Positions 17,887 to 26,073 of a stretch of 64,000 bases of DNA are shown one piece after another. The number at the start of each line of letters is the position of its first letter. Within the stretch, counting starts at the first letter, position 1. Source of the DNA: Brevibacillus reuszeri (GTDB lineage: Bacteria; Bacillota; Bacilli; Brevibacillales; Brevibacillaceae). The translations under genes were made by a program, and so were the position numbers. Under the pieces are notes generated by a model that did no database searches, was not told the DNA's origin, and saw only the letters and a program-made list of their open reading frames with translations. The stretch covers positions 680,324 through 744,323 of the forward strand of contig NZ_LGIQ01000007.1 in assembly GCF_001187725.1 (NCBI RefSeq), written 5' to 3'.

Positions 17887-17916
17887 TTGTGTTAAGGTTT
17901 TCACTTCGGGTATAAT
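17887..17916 (+). promoter_or_regulatory. sigma-A promoter of the RNase J gene
   Basis: TTGTGT (17887-17892) and consensus TATAAT (17911-17916) are 18 nt apart, directly after the dapA terminator. The start point would lie near 17923, about 60 nt before the gene. Confidence 0.6.
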
Positions 17917-17983
17917 GATACTAAGTGATTTGGGGCGGTTTTTTTGAGTGGACATGACAACTAAATATAGGAGGTTACACGTT

Positions 17984-19660
17984 TTGGCAAAATCGAATCA
18001 CTCTGTTCTCATTTTTGCCCTGGGCGGAGTTGGCGAAATTGGGAAGAATATGTACGTGGTGCAATGCGACGATGACATCGTTGTTATTGACGCCGGATTA
18101 AAATTCCCGGAAGAGGAAATGCTGGGGATTGATATGGTTATTCCAGATATTACTTATCTGGAAGAGCATCGGGACAAGGTTCGGGGTATTATTATTACGC
18201 ATGGACATGAAGACCACATCGGTGGCCTCAGTTATGTGCTGAAGCACTTGAACGTTCCTGTTTATGCAACAAAACTTACCCTTGGTTTGATTGATGCAAA
18301 ATTGAAGGAAGCGGGCATCCTAAACGATACCAAGCGCGTGTTGATCAACAGTGATTCGGAGATCGTTCTCGGTAAGATGAAGGCGACTTTTTTCCGTGTC
18401 AACCACAGCATCCCGGATTGTGTAGGGGTCTGCGTTGAAACATCGGAAGGATACGTTGTTCACACGGGTGACTTCAAATTTGATCAGACACCAGTCAACA
18501 ATCAGGTAGCTGATTTAGCGAAAATGGCTATGATTGGTGACCGCGGGGTACTCTGCTTGCTTTCGGACAGTACGAATGCGGAGCGACCTGGTTTTACAGG
18601 ATCGGAGCGTTCTGTAGGTATTGCCATTAAAGATGTTTTCTCAAAGGCAACAGGACGAATCGTCGTCTCTACCTTTGCATCCAACGTTCATCGGATTCAA
18701 CAGGTAGTCGATGCAGCAGCTCAGTTTAACCGTAAACTGACTGTGGTCGGCAGAAGTATGCAAAACGTCATCAACATCAGCCGCGATCTTGGCTATCTTT
18801 TAGTCCCAGAAGGGCTGATTGTGGAAATCGATGAAATTAATAAGCTGCCTGCTGAACAGGTAGTGATTCTGTCTACTGGAAGCCAAGGAGAGCCTATGTC
18901 TGCGCTCACTCGGATGGCCCGATCCGCCCATCGGAAAATTGACATCCTTCCAGGCGACACAGTTATTATTGCGGCTACCCCTATTCCGGGGAATGAAAAA
19001 TACGTAGCCCGCACGATTGACCAATTATCACGAATTGGCGCCGACGTTATTTATGGCGGCCATGGACCAAACGGAACCGTCCACGTCTCCGGTCATGGCA
19101 GTCAGGAAGAATTGCGTCTCATGCTGAACTTAATAAAACCTAAGTACTTTATTCCAATCCATGGCGAATATCGCATGCTGAAGACGCATGCACTGCTTGG
19201 TGAACAAGTCGGTATTCCTGAAGAGAACATCTTTTTGCTGGACAACGGCGATACGGTGGAGATCGCAGGAGGAAAAGCCCGCTACGGTGCAAAAGTTCAT
19301 GCAGGCAATGTGTTGATCGATGGCTTGGGTGTTGGCGATGTAGGAAATATTGTGCTTAGAGATCGTAAATTACTATCTCAAGATGGAATTCTGGTAGTTG
19401 TTGTTACACTCAGCAAACAAAATGGCACGATTTTATCTGGTCCAGACATCATTTCCCGAGGTTTCGTCTACGTACGCGAATCGGAGGAGCTCCTGGACGA
19501 GGCGAATCGCATAGTGACCCAAACACTTGTCAAATGTATGGAAGAAAATGTGAATGAATGGTCCTCCCTGAAAAACAATGTAAAAGAGGCGCTTGGACGT
19601 TATTTGTATGAACAAACTCGTCGACGCCCAATGATCCTCCCCATTATCATGGAAGTGTAA
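17984..19660 (+). CDS. rnjB: ribonuclease J (RnjB-position homologue)
   Basis: A 558-residue metallo-beta-lactamase/beta-CASP ribonuclease with 5'-3' exo- and endonuclease activity. The TTG at 17984 is favoured because AGGAGG lies 9 nt upstream. The zinc motif HGHEDHIGG lies at about 73-81, the second histidine cluster at VNHSIPD, then GDFKFDQTP, the beta-CASP domain with VSTFASNVHRIQQ, HVSGHGSQEEL and the C-terminal domain. Its position after dapA and before tepA matches B. subtilis rnjB (ymfA). Whether it works as the J1 or J2 paralogue cannot be told from this window. Confidence 0.93.
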   Translation: MAKSNHSVLIFALGGVGEIGKNMYVVQCDDDIVVIDAGLKFPEEEMLGIDMVIPDITYLEEHRDKVRGIIITHGHEDHIGGLSYVLKHLNVPVYATKLTLGLIDAKLKEAGILNDTKRVLINSDSEIVLGKMKATFFRVNHSIPDCVGVCVETSEGYVVHTGDFKFDQTPVNNQVADLAKMAMIGDRGVLCLLSDSTNAERPGFTGSERSVGIAIKDVFSKATGRIVVSTFASNVHRIQQVVDAAAQFNRKLTVVGRSMQNVINISRDLGYLLVPEGLIVEIDEINKLPAEQVVILSTGSQGEPMSALTRMARSAHRKIDILPGDTVIIAATPIPGNEKYVARTIDQLSRIGADVIYGGHGPNGTVHVSGHGSQEELRLMLNLIKPKYFIPIHGEYRMLKTHALLGEQVGIPEENIFLLDNGDTVEIAGGKARYGAKVHAGNVLIDGLGVGDVGNIVLRDRKLLSQDGILVVVVTLSKQNGTILSGPDIISRGFVYVRESEELLDEANRIVTQTLVKCMEENVNEWSSLKNNVKEALGRYLYEQTRRRPMILPIIMEV

Positions 19661-19673
19661 GGGTAGGAAAATA

Positions 19674-19720
19674 AAAATGAGTCGTTTAGCCTGAAAAAGG
19701 CTGACGACTCATTTTTTATT
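19674..19720 (+). terminator. rho-independent terminator after RNase J
   Basis: AAAATGAGTCGT pairs with ACGACTCATTTT, with AGCCT/AGGCT continuing the stem, followed by TTTTTTA. It could also serve the minus-strand gene that ends at 19768, as the stem is A/T-flanked on both sides. Confidence 0.88.
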
Positions 19721-19767
19721 TGAGACACGCATGCTCGTTTTGTGTATTGGGTAGTGATTAACACGGT

Positions 19768-19992
19768 TTATTTGTAATAGGGAGAAGCATGAAGAATCTT
19801 GGCAAAAGCCTCAGTAGAAGGAGTATCTGGTAAATTAGCAGCTTCAAGCCAAGAAGCCATGGATAGAAGAAGTGCATACAAGCTTTCATTTTTCGGGTCG
19901 GAATTTTGTTCAAGCTCTTGAATCGTTTTTTCAATAAAGGCAAGTAATTCGCCCTTCGTAAGTGAGTGACCTTCGTGTTTATCGGTTTTCAT
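19768..19992 (-). CDS. hypothetical 74-residue protein
   Basis: A small acidic, mainly helical protein that I do not recognise. It reads KTDKHEGHSLTKGELLAF, then an E/Q-rich helix, SLYALLLSMASWLEA and a C-terminal ILHASPYYK. Two ATGs lie in tandem at 19995 and 19992; GGAGG stands 4 nt before the first and 7 nt before the second, so the second is chosen. It is the only minus-strand gene in the first half of the window and sits between RNase J and tepA. There is no signal peptide or membrane segment. The ribosome binding site supports a real gene; the role is unknown. Confidence 0.6.
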   Translation of the reverse strand: MKTDKHEGHSLTKGELLAFIEKTIQELEQNSDPKNESLYALLLSMASWLEAANLPDTPSTEAFAKILHASPYYK

Positions 19993-20106
19993 CATCGTTC
20001 CTCCAAAATATTGCAGCAATCTTTTGTCCAGGTTCATGCGAACAGGAAAGATCAAACAGCGGATGAAGTACATATCATCGCATGCAAAAATCTTCTCTGT
20101 TATGTT

Positions 20107-20146
20107 TAGTTATAATTAGTTATAACTAGATATATTTAGATTATAT
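20107..20146. repeat. four tandem 10-bp AT-rich repeats
   Basis: TAGTTATAAT, TAGTTATAAC, TAGATATATT and TAGATTATAT follow one another without gaps. The first two differ by one base. TAGTTATAACTA at 20117-20128 is a perfect 12-bp palindrome. A 10-bp period puts each unit on the same face of the helix, as in operator arrays or bent DNA. Confidence 0.6.
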
Positions 20147-20255
20147 TGTTATACGTAAATAATCAATTACGAGTTCGAAAAGAAAATAGATTGTCCGTGA
20201 AAACAGAGAGGAAAGTTTTTCCTAGCGTCGAAATGAAAAGCAACATGAGGTAAAA

Positions 20256-20339
20256 ATGCAGTTCACTGAGGATGGTGACTTCATTCTCCGTCCGCGCAAC
20301 TCGCATCGCGAATCGGTGCATCTTTTCCCTTTTCCTTAA
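20256..20339 (+). CDS. possible 27-residue leader peptide upstream of tepA
   Basis: An ATG with GAGG 5 nt upstream opens a 27-codon frame ([13 protein letters not shown], then a basic, F/P-rich end) that stops 34 nt before tepA. I know of no relative. It may be a leader peptide or a chance frame; the only support is the ribosome binding site. Confidence 0.2.
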   Translation: MQFTEDGDFILRPRNSHRESVHLFPFP

Positions 20340-20373
20340 CCATACTACAGAGGAAAGCGAGGGAGGATTATCC

Positions 20374-21195
20374 ATGTCGAAGCAACCATTTACCGATTTT
20401 TTGAATCGGCCGCCATTTGCGAGTGCGCTTTTGAATTATAGTAAAGGTTCTCCACCGCAGGCGTCCCCTGCAGATGAACAAGAGCCGGCAGCTGAGCCAC
20501 CTGCATCTGAGGATCCAAAGAAAAAGCTGTTAGACTCGATTACCCAACTGGGGCAAACGAATGTACCTCAGCTAGAAAGCAACATTTATTGCATGAGCAT
20601 TATTGGACAAGTAGAAGGTCATATTCAACTCCCGCCTCAGAACAAAACAACCAAATACGAGCATCTCATCCCTCAACTCGTAGCCGCTGAGCAAAATAAC
20701 AAAATTGAAGGGGTTCTTGTGATTCTCAATACAGTGGGTGGGGATGTAGAAGCAGGCTTGGCAATTGCTGAAATGGTTGCTTCGCTATCAAAGCCGGTAG
20801 TTACCTTGGTACTTGGCGGAGGACATAGCATAGGCGTTCCAATTGCAGTCTCAGGAAATTATTCGTTTATTGCAGAAACAGCGACGATGACGATCCATCC
20901 GATACGATTGACAGGACTTGTCATTGGAGTTCCACAGACATTTGAGTATTTAGATAAGATGCAGGATCGAGTAGTCAGCTTTATCGCACGCCACTCCGAT
21001 ATTACAGAGGAGAAATTCCGTGAATTGATGACACGCACGGGAGAATTAACGCGTGATATCGGTACGAATGTTATCGGGGTAGATGCGGTAAAATACGGCT
21101 TGATTGATGAAGTTGGCGGTTTGGGCAAAGCGCTGAAAAAGCTGAATGATTTGATCGAGAAAGCCAGAAAAGGGGAAGAGGAGGTCTTGCAATGA
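20374..21195 (+). CDS. tepA: ClpP-fold translocation-enhancing protein TepA
   Basis: A 273-residue protein of the ClpP/crotonase-type serine protease fold, similar to B. subtilis TepA (YmfB), linked to processing or translocation of secreted proteins. The ATG at 20374 has GGGAGGATT upstream. After a polar N-terminus come [20 protein letters not shown], the [15 protein letters not shown] stretch with the likely nucleophile serine, and TMTIHPIR with a histidine. There is no signal peptide. Neighbouring ylzJ overlaps by 4 nt, as in Bacillus. Confidence 0.9.
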   Translation: MSKQPFTDFLNRPPFASALLNYSKGSPPQASPADEQEPAAEPPASEDPKKKLLDSITQLGQTNVPQLESNIYCMSIIGQVEGHIQLPPQNKTTKYEHLIPQLVAAEQNNKIEGVLVILNTVGGDVEAGLAIAEMVASLSKPVVTLVLGGGHSIGVPIAVSGNYSFIAETATMTIHPIRLTGLVIGVPQTFEYLDKMQDRVVSFIARHSDITEEKFRELMTRTGELTRDIGTNVIGVDAVKYGLIDEVGGLGKALKKLNDLIEKARKGEEEVLQ

Positions 21196-21422
21196 TCCTG
21201 TATTCCATCATCCCCACAGAGACTGTTTTTGAAGGTATGGAGCAAGTCGAAAAGCAGGAGCTAAAAGAGATCGTTAACGGTCATGCCACTATGCTTGTCG
21301 AACAGACTGGACCGTTTGAGGGACGGATCGTACGACTTATTAGTCCTGACCCGCAAGACTATTTGAAGCCGCACTATGCCCCTGGACAAAAAGTTCATTT
21401 TCAGCCAGAGTGGCTTGTCTAA
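21192..21422 (+). CDS. ylzJ: YlzJ-like protein
   Basis: A 76-residue protein of the YlzJ-like family, which follows tepA in spore formers. It begins [17 protein letters not shown] and ends in a basic, aromatic tail (KVHFQPEWL). Its ATG overlaps the tepA stop (ATGA), so translation is probably coupled. Function is unknown. Confidence 0.85.
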   Translation: MILYSIIPTETVFEGMEQVEKQELKEIVNGHATMLVEQTGPFEGRIVRLISPDPQDYLKPHYAPGQKVHFQPEWLV

Positions 21423-21474
21423 GAAGTCCTGTATTTCTATGAATTTCCTGTGTTATACTAGACATGTACGAACA

Positions 21475-21503
21475 GCAGCCGAACAGCAGACGGCTGCCTT
21501 TTT
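21475..21503 (+). terminator. intrinsic terminator between ylzJ and ftsK
   Basis: GCAGCCG (21475-21481) pairs with CGGCTGC (21491-21497) and is followed by CTTTTTA. Confidence 0.7.
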
Positions 21504-21550
21504 ACCATTTTTAGTACATATGCTTGTAAAATACTAGGAGGGGCGTGCCA

Positions 21551-23920
21551 TTGAGTAGGAGAAAACGGGAGCGGTCGCAAGCGGCATTGGCCTCGGTTGT
21601 CAAAATAGAGCTGCTGGGACTCTTAATTATTGTTTTATCCCTGATCGGACTTTTGGAGAGTGGATGGCTAGGCAAGAATGTACTGGCTTTTGTCTTCCGT
21701 TTTATCGCAGGTTCGTGGGACTTTATCATTCCGATGCTCTTGATTGGAATGGCTGTACATATGATGTTTACGCGAAAATCTCCACGAATTACGTATCGCG
21801 TATTAGGGATTATCCTGATTGCCATCGGGATTTTCACGTGGGATCATATGATACTTTTCAAGCAAATTACTGCTGATGGAAAATTTGCAGAGCAAAGTAT
21901 TGTGCGCGTAACATGGGATCGACTTTGGCTCGATCACAGTCAAAAGGTATCTACGACAGGTGTTGGTGGCGGCATGGTGGGTGCTCTCGTGTTTGCCGTA
22001 TGCAATGGGTTGGTAGGGACGATTGGAACGGGCTTGATCATTGTATTTTTGTTTCTGGTGGGGATGATGTTTTTATTCAATCTGTCCTATGTGAACATCC
22101 TAATGTTCCTAAGAGACAAAATAGCGCAAATGTACGGCAAGGCAAAAGATACTGTCAAAGACTCTGTCCAGCTGCTGCAAGAAGAAAGTGAGAAGCGCAA
22201 GCAGGAATTAAAAGATGCGGAAGTAGCTAGAAAACAAAAACAGCAAGAAGAAAAACAGACGGTGCCAGTCACCGCGCTGAAAGAAACGCCACCACAGTAC
22301 TCGAGTGCTGACGAGGACGATTCCGCTCAAGCTCCGGTGATTCCGGTCATCAAAGATTTTGCCGACAGAATTTCGATTGACGATGAAGAACCAGCGATGG
22401 AAAATGAGCAGAAGTCCACACCTGCTTCCCCGAAAGCAAATCAGGAAATCGTATTTGCCCTGGAGGGCGAAGAGGAAATATTAGGTACTCTTGAGACTGA
22501 TTCTGGAATACCAGCAGTGCCTTATGAACTTCCTAGCTTGCAAATGCTCTCACGCCCGCGAGGTGGCAACACTGGAAAAGATGTTGATCATACGTCCAAC
22601 GCAGCCAAGCTCGTTCAAACGTTAAAAAGCTTTGGCGTGAACGCGACCGTGTCCGAGGTTCATAGAGGACCGGCTGTGACGCGTTATGAGGTACAGCCTG
22701 CAACTGGTGTGAAGGTAAGCCGGATCGTAAGCTTGACAGATGACTTGGCACTGGCATTGGCAGCCAAAGATATTCGGATTGAGGCGCCGATTCCAGGTAA
22801 GTCAGCGATCGGGATTGAGGTTCCGAATTCGGAGGTTGCAGTAGTATCATTGCGTGAAGTATTGGAGGCATCCGAGTATCAGGATGCACCAGGAAAGCTG
22901 ACAGTTGCTCTCGGGCGAGACATCTCCGGCGAGCCGATTGTCGCTGATTTGACAAAAATGCCCCATCTATTGGTTGCAGGGGCTACAGGAAGCGGAAAAT
23001 CTGTCTGCATTAACGGACTGATCATGAGCATCTTGTTCAAAGCCAAGCCAGAAGAAGTCAAGCTGATGATGGTTGACCCCAAAATGGTAGAGCTGAATGT
23101 TTATAACGGGATCCCGCATTTGCTTGCCCCAGTCGTAACAGATCCACGCCGAGCTTCTGTCGCACTGAAAAAGGTAGTGGCAGAAATGGAGCGCAGATAT
23201 AATTTATTCGCCAAAACCGGCAGTCGCAATATTGAAATGTACAATTCACAGGTAGAAGGTACACCATTGCCGTATATCGTAGTCATCGTCGATGAGCTTG
23301 CCGACTTGATGATGGTAGCGCCAGGCGAGGTCGAAGACGCGATCTGCCGTCTCGCACAAATGGCGCGCGCATCCGGTATCCATTTGATTATTGCTACGCA
23401 GCGCCCGTCTGTCGATGTCATTACTGGCGTCATTAAAGCCAATATACCATCCCGTATCGCATTCGGCGTATCGTCGATGGCTGATTCCCGGACCATTTTA
23501 GATATGGGTGGAGCAGAAAAATTGTTAGGCCGCGGCGATATGCTTTCACTGCCGATGGGAGCGTCGAAGCCGGTTCGTGTCCAAGGGGCATTTGTATCTG
23601 ACAAGGAAGTTGAAGAAGTAGTGCGCTTTGTAAAAGAGCAGCAGGAAGCACGCTACAACGAAGAAATGATCCCAGGAGAAGTACAGGAAGAACAGCCGCA
23701 AGCAGTCGATGATGAGCTGTATGACCAGGCCGTACAAATTGTATCCGAGGCACAGACGGCGTCGGCGTCGCTCCTGCAGCGTCGCTTACGCGTAGGTTAT
23801 ACCCGTGCAGCCAGATTGATCGACATGATGGAAGCAAGAGGAGTTGTTGGCCCATATGAGGGCAGCAAACCACGGGAAGTTCGCTTGCCAAGACCGACTA
23901 TCGAAAGCAACATCTCATAG
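21551..23920 (+). CDS. spoIIIE: FtsK/SpoIIIE family DNA translocase
   Basis: A 789-residue septal DNA pump. The TTG at 21551 is preferred over the GTG at 21545 because AGGAGGGG stands about 9 nt from it. Four hydrophobic segments lie within the first 190 residues, then a charged Q/E-rich linker, the motor domain with Walker A GATGSGKS at about 478 and Walker [13 protein letters not shown], and a C-terminal gamma winged-helix domain (from about 720) that would read polar DNA sequences. Position after tepA-ylzJ matches B. subtilis spoIIIE, which moves the chromosome into the forespore. Whether another FtsK exists cannot be seen here. Confidence 0.96.
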   Translation: MSRRKRERSQAALASVVKIELLGLLIIVLSLIGLLESGWLGKNVLAFVFRFIAGSWDFIIPMLLIGMAVHMMFTRKSPRITYRVLGIILIAIGIFTWDHMILFKQITADGKFAEQSIVRVTWDRLWLDHSQKVSTTGVGGGMVGALVFAVCNGLVGTIGTGLIIVFLFLVGMMFLFNLSYVNILMFLRDKIAQMYGKAKDTVKDSVQLLQEESEKRKQELKDAEVARKQKQQEEKQTVPVTALKETPPQYSSADEDDSAQAPVIPVIKDFADRISIDDEEPAMENEQKSTPASPKANQEIVFALEGEEEILGTLETDSGIPAVPYELPSLQMLSRPRGGNTGKDVDHTSNAAKLVQTLKSFGVNATVSEVHRGPAVTRYEVQPATGVKVSRIVSLTDDLALALAAKDIRIEAPIPGKSAIGIEVPNSEVAVVSLREVLEASEYQDAPGKLTVALGRDISGEPIVADLTKMPHLLVAGATGSGKSVCINGLIMSILFKAKPEEVKLMMVDPKMVELNVYNGIPHLLAPVVTDPRRASVALKKVVAEMERRYNLFAKTGSRNIEMYNSQVEGTPLPYIVVIVDELADLMMVAPGEVEDAICRLAQMARASGIHLIIATQRPSVDVITGVIKANIPSRIAFGVSSMADSRTILDMGGAEKLLGRGDMLSLPMGASKPVRVQGAFVSDKEVEEVVRFVKEQQEARYNEEMIPGEVQEEQPQAVDDELYDQAVQIVSEAQTASASLLQRRLRVGYTRAARLIDMMEARGVVGPYEGSKPREVRLPRPTIESNIS

Positions 23921-23956
23921 GGAAAGAAATTCGTTATTAAAAAAATTTTACCAGTA

Positions 23957-24028
23957 GGCGAGTAGTCATGCCCTTTTTTATGAATGTGCACTTTTATTCA
24001 TAAATATTTGGCTTGCATGATACTCGCC
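23957..24028. repeat. 72-nt nested inverted repeat
   Basis: The outer arms are GGCGAGTA-G-TCATGCC (23957-23972) and GGC-TT-GCATGATACTCGCC (24010-24028). Inside lies a second, perfect pair TTATGAAT (23978-23985) and ATTCATAA (23996-24003). No T run follows on either side, so a plain terminator is unlikely. It lies between ftsK and the GntR gene. Confidence 0.65.
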
Positions 24029-24143
24029 CCTAGGTTAAAATTCTTAGAGATTGAAGGAAATTGTTGTTATCACGTCTCATACGAATCAGAGGTCTGACGT
24101 CCTACCTGTTGGGATGGCTGAAGGACAGCAGGAGTGAATGACA

Positions 24144-24869
24144 ATGAGCATCAAAGGGAATGCTCGATCGCTTTGCCTCTTGGTTATGGATAAAATCAAA
24201 GGCGATATCGAATCGGGGCAGCTACGTTCAGGCGAACGCCTCCCTTCCGAAGCAGAGCTGTCCAAGCAGCTTGGTGTAAGCAGGGCAACGCTCCGCGAGG
24301 CACTTCGCTTGCTGGAAGAGGAGAAAATTGTCATTCGAAAACACGGAGTAGGTACCTTTATCAATTCTAAGCCTGTTTTTTCCGGGGGAATTGGGGAACT
24401 CTTTAGTGTGACGGATGCAATTGAACGTCAAGGATATACGGCAGGAACGATGATCCTGAAGACATCCTTTGGCGAATCTGCGGAAGAAGAGAGAAAACGA
24501 CTTTCTTTAAATCCGGGCGAGGGCGTATTGATTGTCGAGCGCATTCGTACGGCAGATGGAGAGCCAGTGGTTTATTGCGTTGACCGAATCCCTGCTCATC
24601 TTGTACCTAAAGGCTATGCCGCAGGTGGAGAGTCCATCTTCAAATGGCTGGAGAGTGTGACGGGTGTCAGAATCGCATATGCTATCGCAGAAATTGAACC
24701 CATGGGCTACAATGAAAAGGTTTCCATTCTGCTGCAATGTGATAAATCAACCCCGCTGCTCTTGCTGAAGCAGATTCATTATGACGAAAGTGAACGGCCG
24801 GTGCTTTACTCCCACAATTACTTCAGGGCTGACAAATTTCACTTCCACGTCATGCGAAGACGGTTGTAA
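24144..24869 (+). CDS. ymfC: GntR family transcriptional regulator (UTRA domain)
   Basis: A 241-residue regulator with an N-terminal GntR winged helix (about 10-75: GERLPSEAELSKQLGVSRATLREALRLL is read as three adjoining pieces) and a C-terminal UTRA ligand-binding domain. The ATG at 24144 is 9 nt from CAGGAGTG; the ATG at 24138 is too close. B. subtilis ymfC lies at this place behind spoIIIE. Here it is followed directly by a nucleoside-type importer, so it probably controls that importer, with a nucleoside or sugar-like effector. That link is inferred from position. Confidence 0.85.
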   Translation: MSIKGNARSLCLLVMDKIKGDIESGQLRSGERLPSEAELSKQLGVSRATLREALRLLEEEKIVIRKHGVGTFINSKPVFSGGIGELFSVTDAIERQGYTAGTMILKTSFGESAEEERKRLSLNPGEGVLIVERIRTADGEPVVYCVDRIPAHLVPKGYAAGGESIFKWLESVTGVRIAYAIAEIEPMGYNEKVSILLQCDKSTPLLLLKQIHYDESERPVLYSHNYFRADKFHFHVMRRRL

Positions 24870-24927
24870 CTGTGGAGGAAACTCCACTCAACAATTTCAT
24901 TCTACAATAAACAGGGGGTATTCTCAG

Positions 24928-25977
24928 ATGAAGAAAGTTCTATCCGTGCTTTCTGTGGCAACCCTCAGCCTGTCTCTTGTTCTGGCTGGTTGCGGTAGCA
25001 AAGAAGCACAACCTCAAGGTCAAACTGGTGGAAATGGAGGAGCAACTGGTTCCGCTTCAACCATTAAAGTCGGTATGGTTACTGACGTTGGTGGGGTAAA
25101 CGACAACTCCTTTAACCAGAGCGCTTGGGAAGGTCTGCAAAAACTGCAAACCGAACTGAATCTCCCGAAAGACAATGTAAACTACCTGCAATCCACAAGT
25201 GATGCTGAGTACGTACCAAACTTGACTCAATTTGTAAAAGACAAATGGGATCTGACTTGGGGTATCGGTTTCTTGATGGGTGACCACCTGAAAAAAGTGG
25301 CATCTGAAAATCCTGATTCCAAACTCGCGATTATTGACGCAGAAGTTGACGCACCAAACGTTGAATCCGTTCTCTTCAAAGAGCACGAAGGTTCTTTCCT
25401 CGCTGGTGTAGTTGCTGCGAAAATGACGAAAACCAAAAAAGTAGGTTTCGTAGGTGGGGTTGAAATCCCAGTTATCAAGCGTTTTGATCTCGGCTTTGAA
25501 GCTGGTGTAAAAGCGGTAGATCCTAGCATTCAAGTAATTAAAGTATACACAGGTGCTTTCGACAAGCCAGATGTTGGTAAGTCTACTGCTTCCTCCATTT
25601 ACGGCCAAGGCGCTGATATCATCTTCCACGCTTCCGGCGGAACTGGTGATGGCGTATTTAACGAAGCAAAAGACCGTAAAGCAAAAGGTCAAGATGTATG
25701 GGTAATTGGTGTTGACAAAGACCAATCCCTGACATTCGGTGATGACATCACATTGACTTCCATGGTAAAACGCGTTGACGAAGCAGTATTCCTCGTTTCC
25801 AAAGACCTGACTGAAGGTAAATTTGATGGCGGAAAAATCAAATGGCTCGGTCTGGCTGAAGACGGTGTAGGCTTGGCTGCTACTTCTACGAAAAACGTTC
25901 CAGAAGACGTTTTGAAGCTGGTTGATGAGTACAAGCAAAAAATCGTTAAAGGCGAAATCACTGTACCTGATAAGTAA
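24928..25977 (+). CDS. nupN: BMP family substrate-binding lipoprotein (nucleoside ABC importer)
   Basis: A 349-residue lipoprotein with a signal peptide and the lipobox LAGC at about residues 18-21, then a G/Q/T-rich spacer. The mature part shows VGMVTDVGGVNDNSFNQSAW, the hallmark of the BMP/PnrA family that binds purine nucleosides. The ATG at 24928 follows GGGGGTATTCTCAG. Downstream genes encode the matching ATPase and two permeases in NupNOPQ order. The substrate is probably guanosine or other nucleosides, inferred from family. Confidence 0.9.
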   Translation: MKKVLSVLSVATLSLSLVLAGCGSKEAQPQGQTGGNGGATGSASTIKVGMVTDVGGVNDNSFNQSAWEGLQKLQTELNLPKDNVNYLQSTSDAEYVPNLTQFVKDKWDLTWGIGFLMGDHLKKVASENPDSKLAIIDAEVDAPNVESVLFKEHEGSFLAGVVAAKMTKTKKVGFVGGVEIPVIKRFDLGFEAGVKAVDPSIQVIKVYTGAFDKPDVGKSTASSIYGQGADIIFHASGGTGDGVFNEAKDRKAKGQDVWVIGVDKDQSLTFGDDITLTSMVKRVDEAVFLVSKDLTEGKFDGGKIKWLGLAEDGVGLAATSTKNVPEDVLKLVDEYKQKIVKGEITVPDK

Positions 25978-26001
25978 AAAAAACATTGAAGCTGCAAACG
26001 G

Positions 26002-26036
26002 ACAAGGCTAGTTCGAGCAACTAGCCTTGTTCTTTA
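26002..26036 (+). terminator. hairpin with short T tail between the binding protein and ATPase genes
   Basis: ACAAGGCTAGTT pairs perfectly with AACTAGCCTTGT around a 5-nt loop, followed by TCTTT. The short tail suggests partial termination or 3' protection, the usual way to make more binding protein than transporter. Confidence 0.75.
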
Positions 26037-26073
26037 CCTTCAAACTAGACCCACAAAAACGGGGGGAACATGG

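Larger units (their letters stand above)
19993..20373. other. 381-nt intergenic region between divergent genes
   Basis: This gap separates the minus-strand small gene from tepA. It holds an AT-rich block (20095-20165) with four tandem 10-bp repeats, and on the plus strand a possible 27-codon reading frame at 20256. I found no clear -35/-10 pair for either gene. On the minus strand TTGATT and TATAAT stand 15 nt apart within the AT block, which is a weak candidate. Confidence 0.5.

Noticed and set aside
20163-20375. 70-codon minus-strand frame between the small gene and tepA
   Set aside because: No ribosome binding site, starts inside the tepA start codon and has odd composition.
21454-21459. 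TATACT as a promoter for ftsK
   Set aside because: A transcript from it would meet the terminator at 21475 within about 35 nt, and no -35 stands at the right distance.
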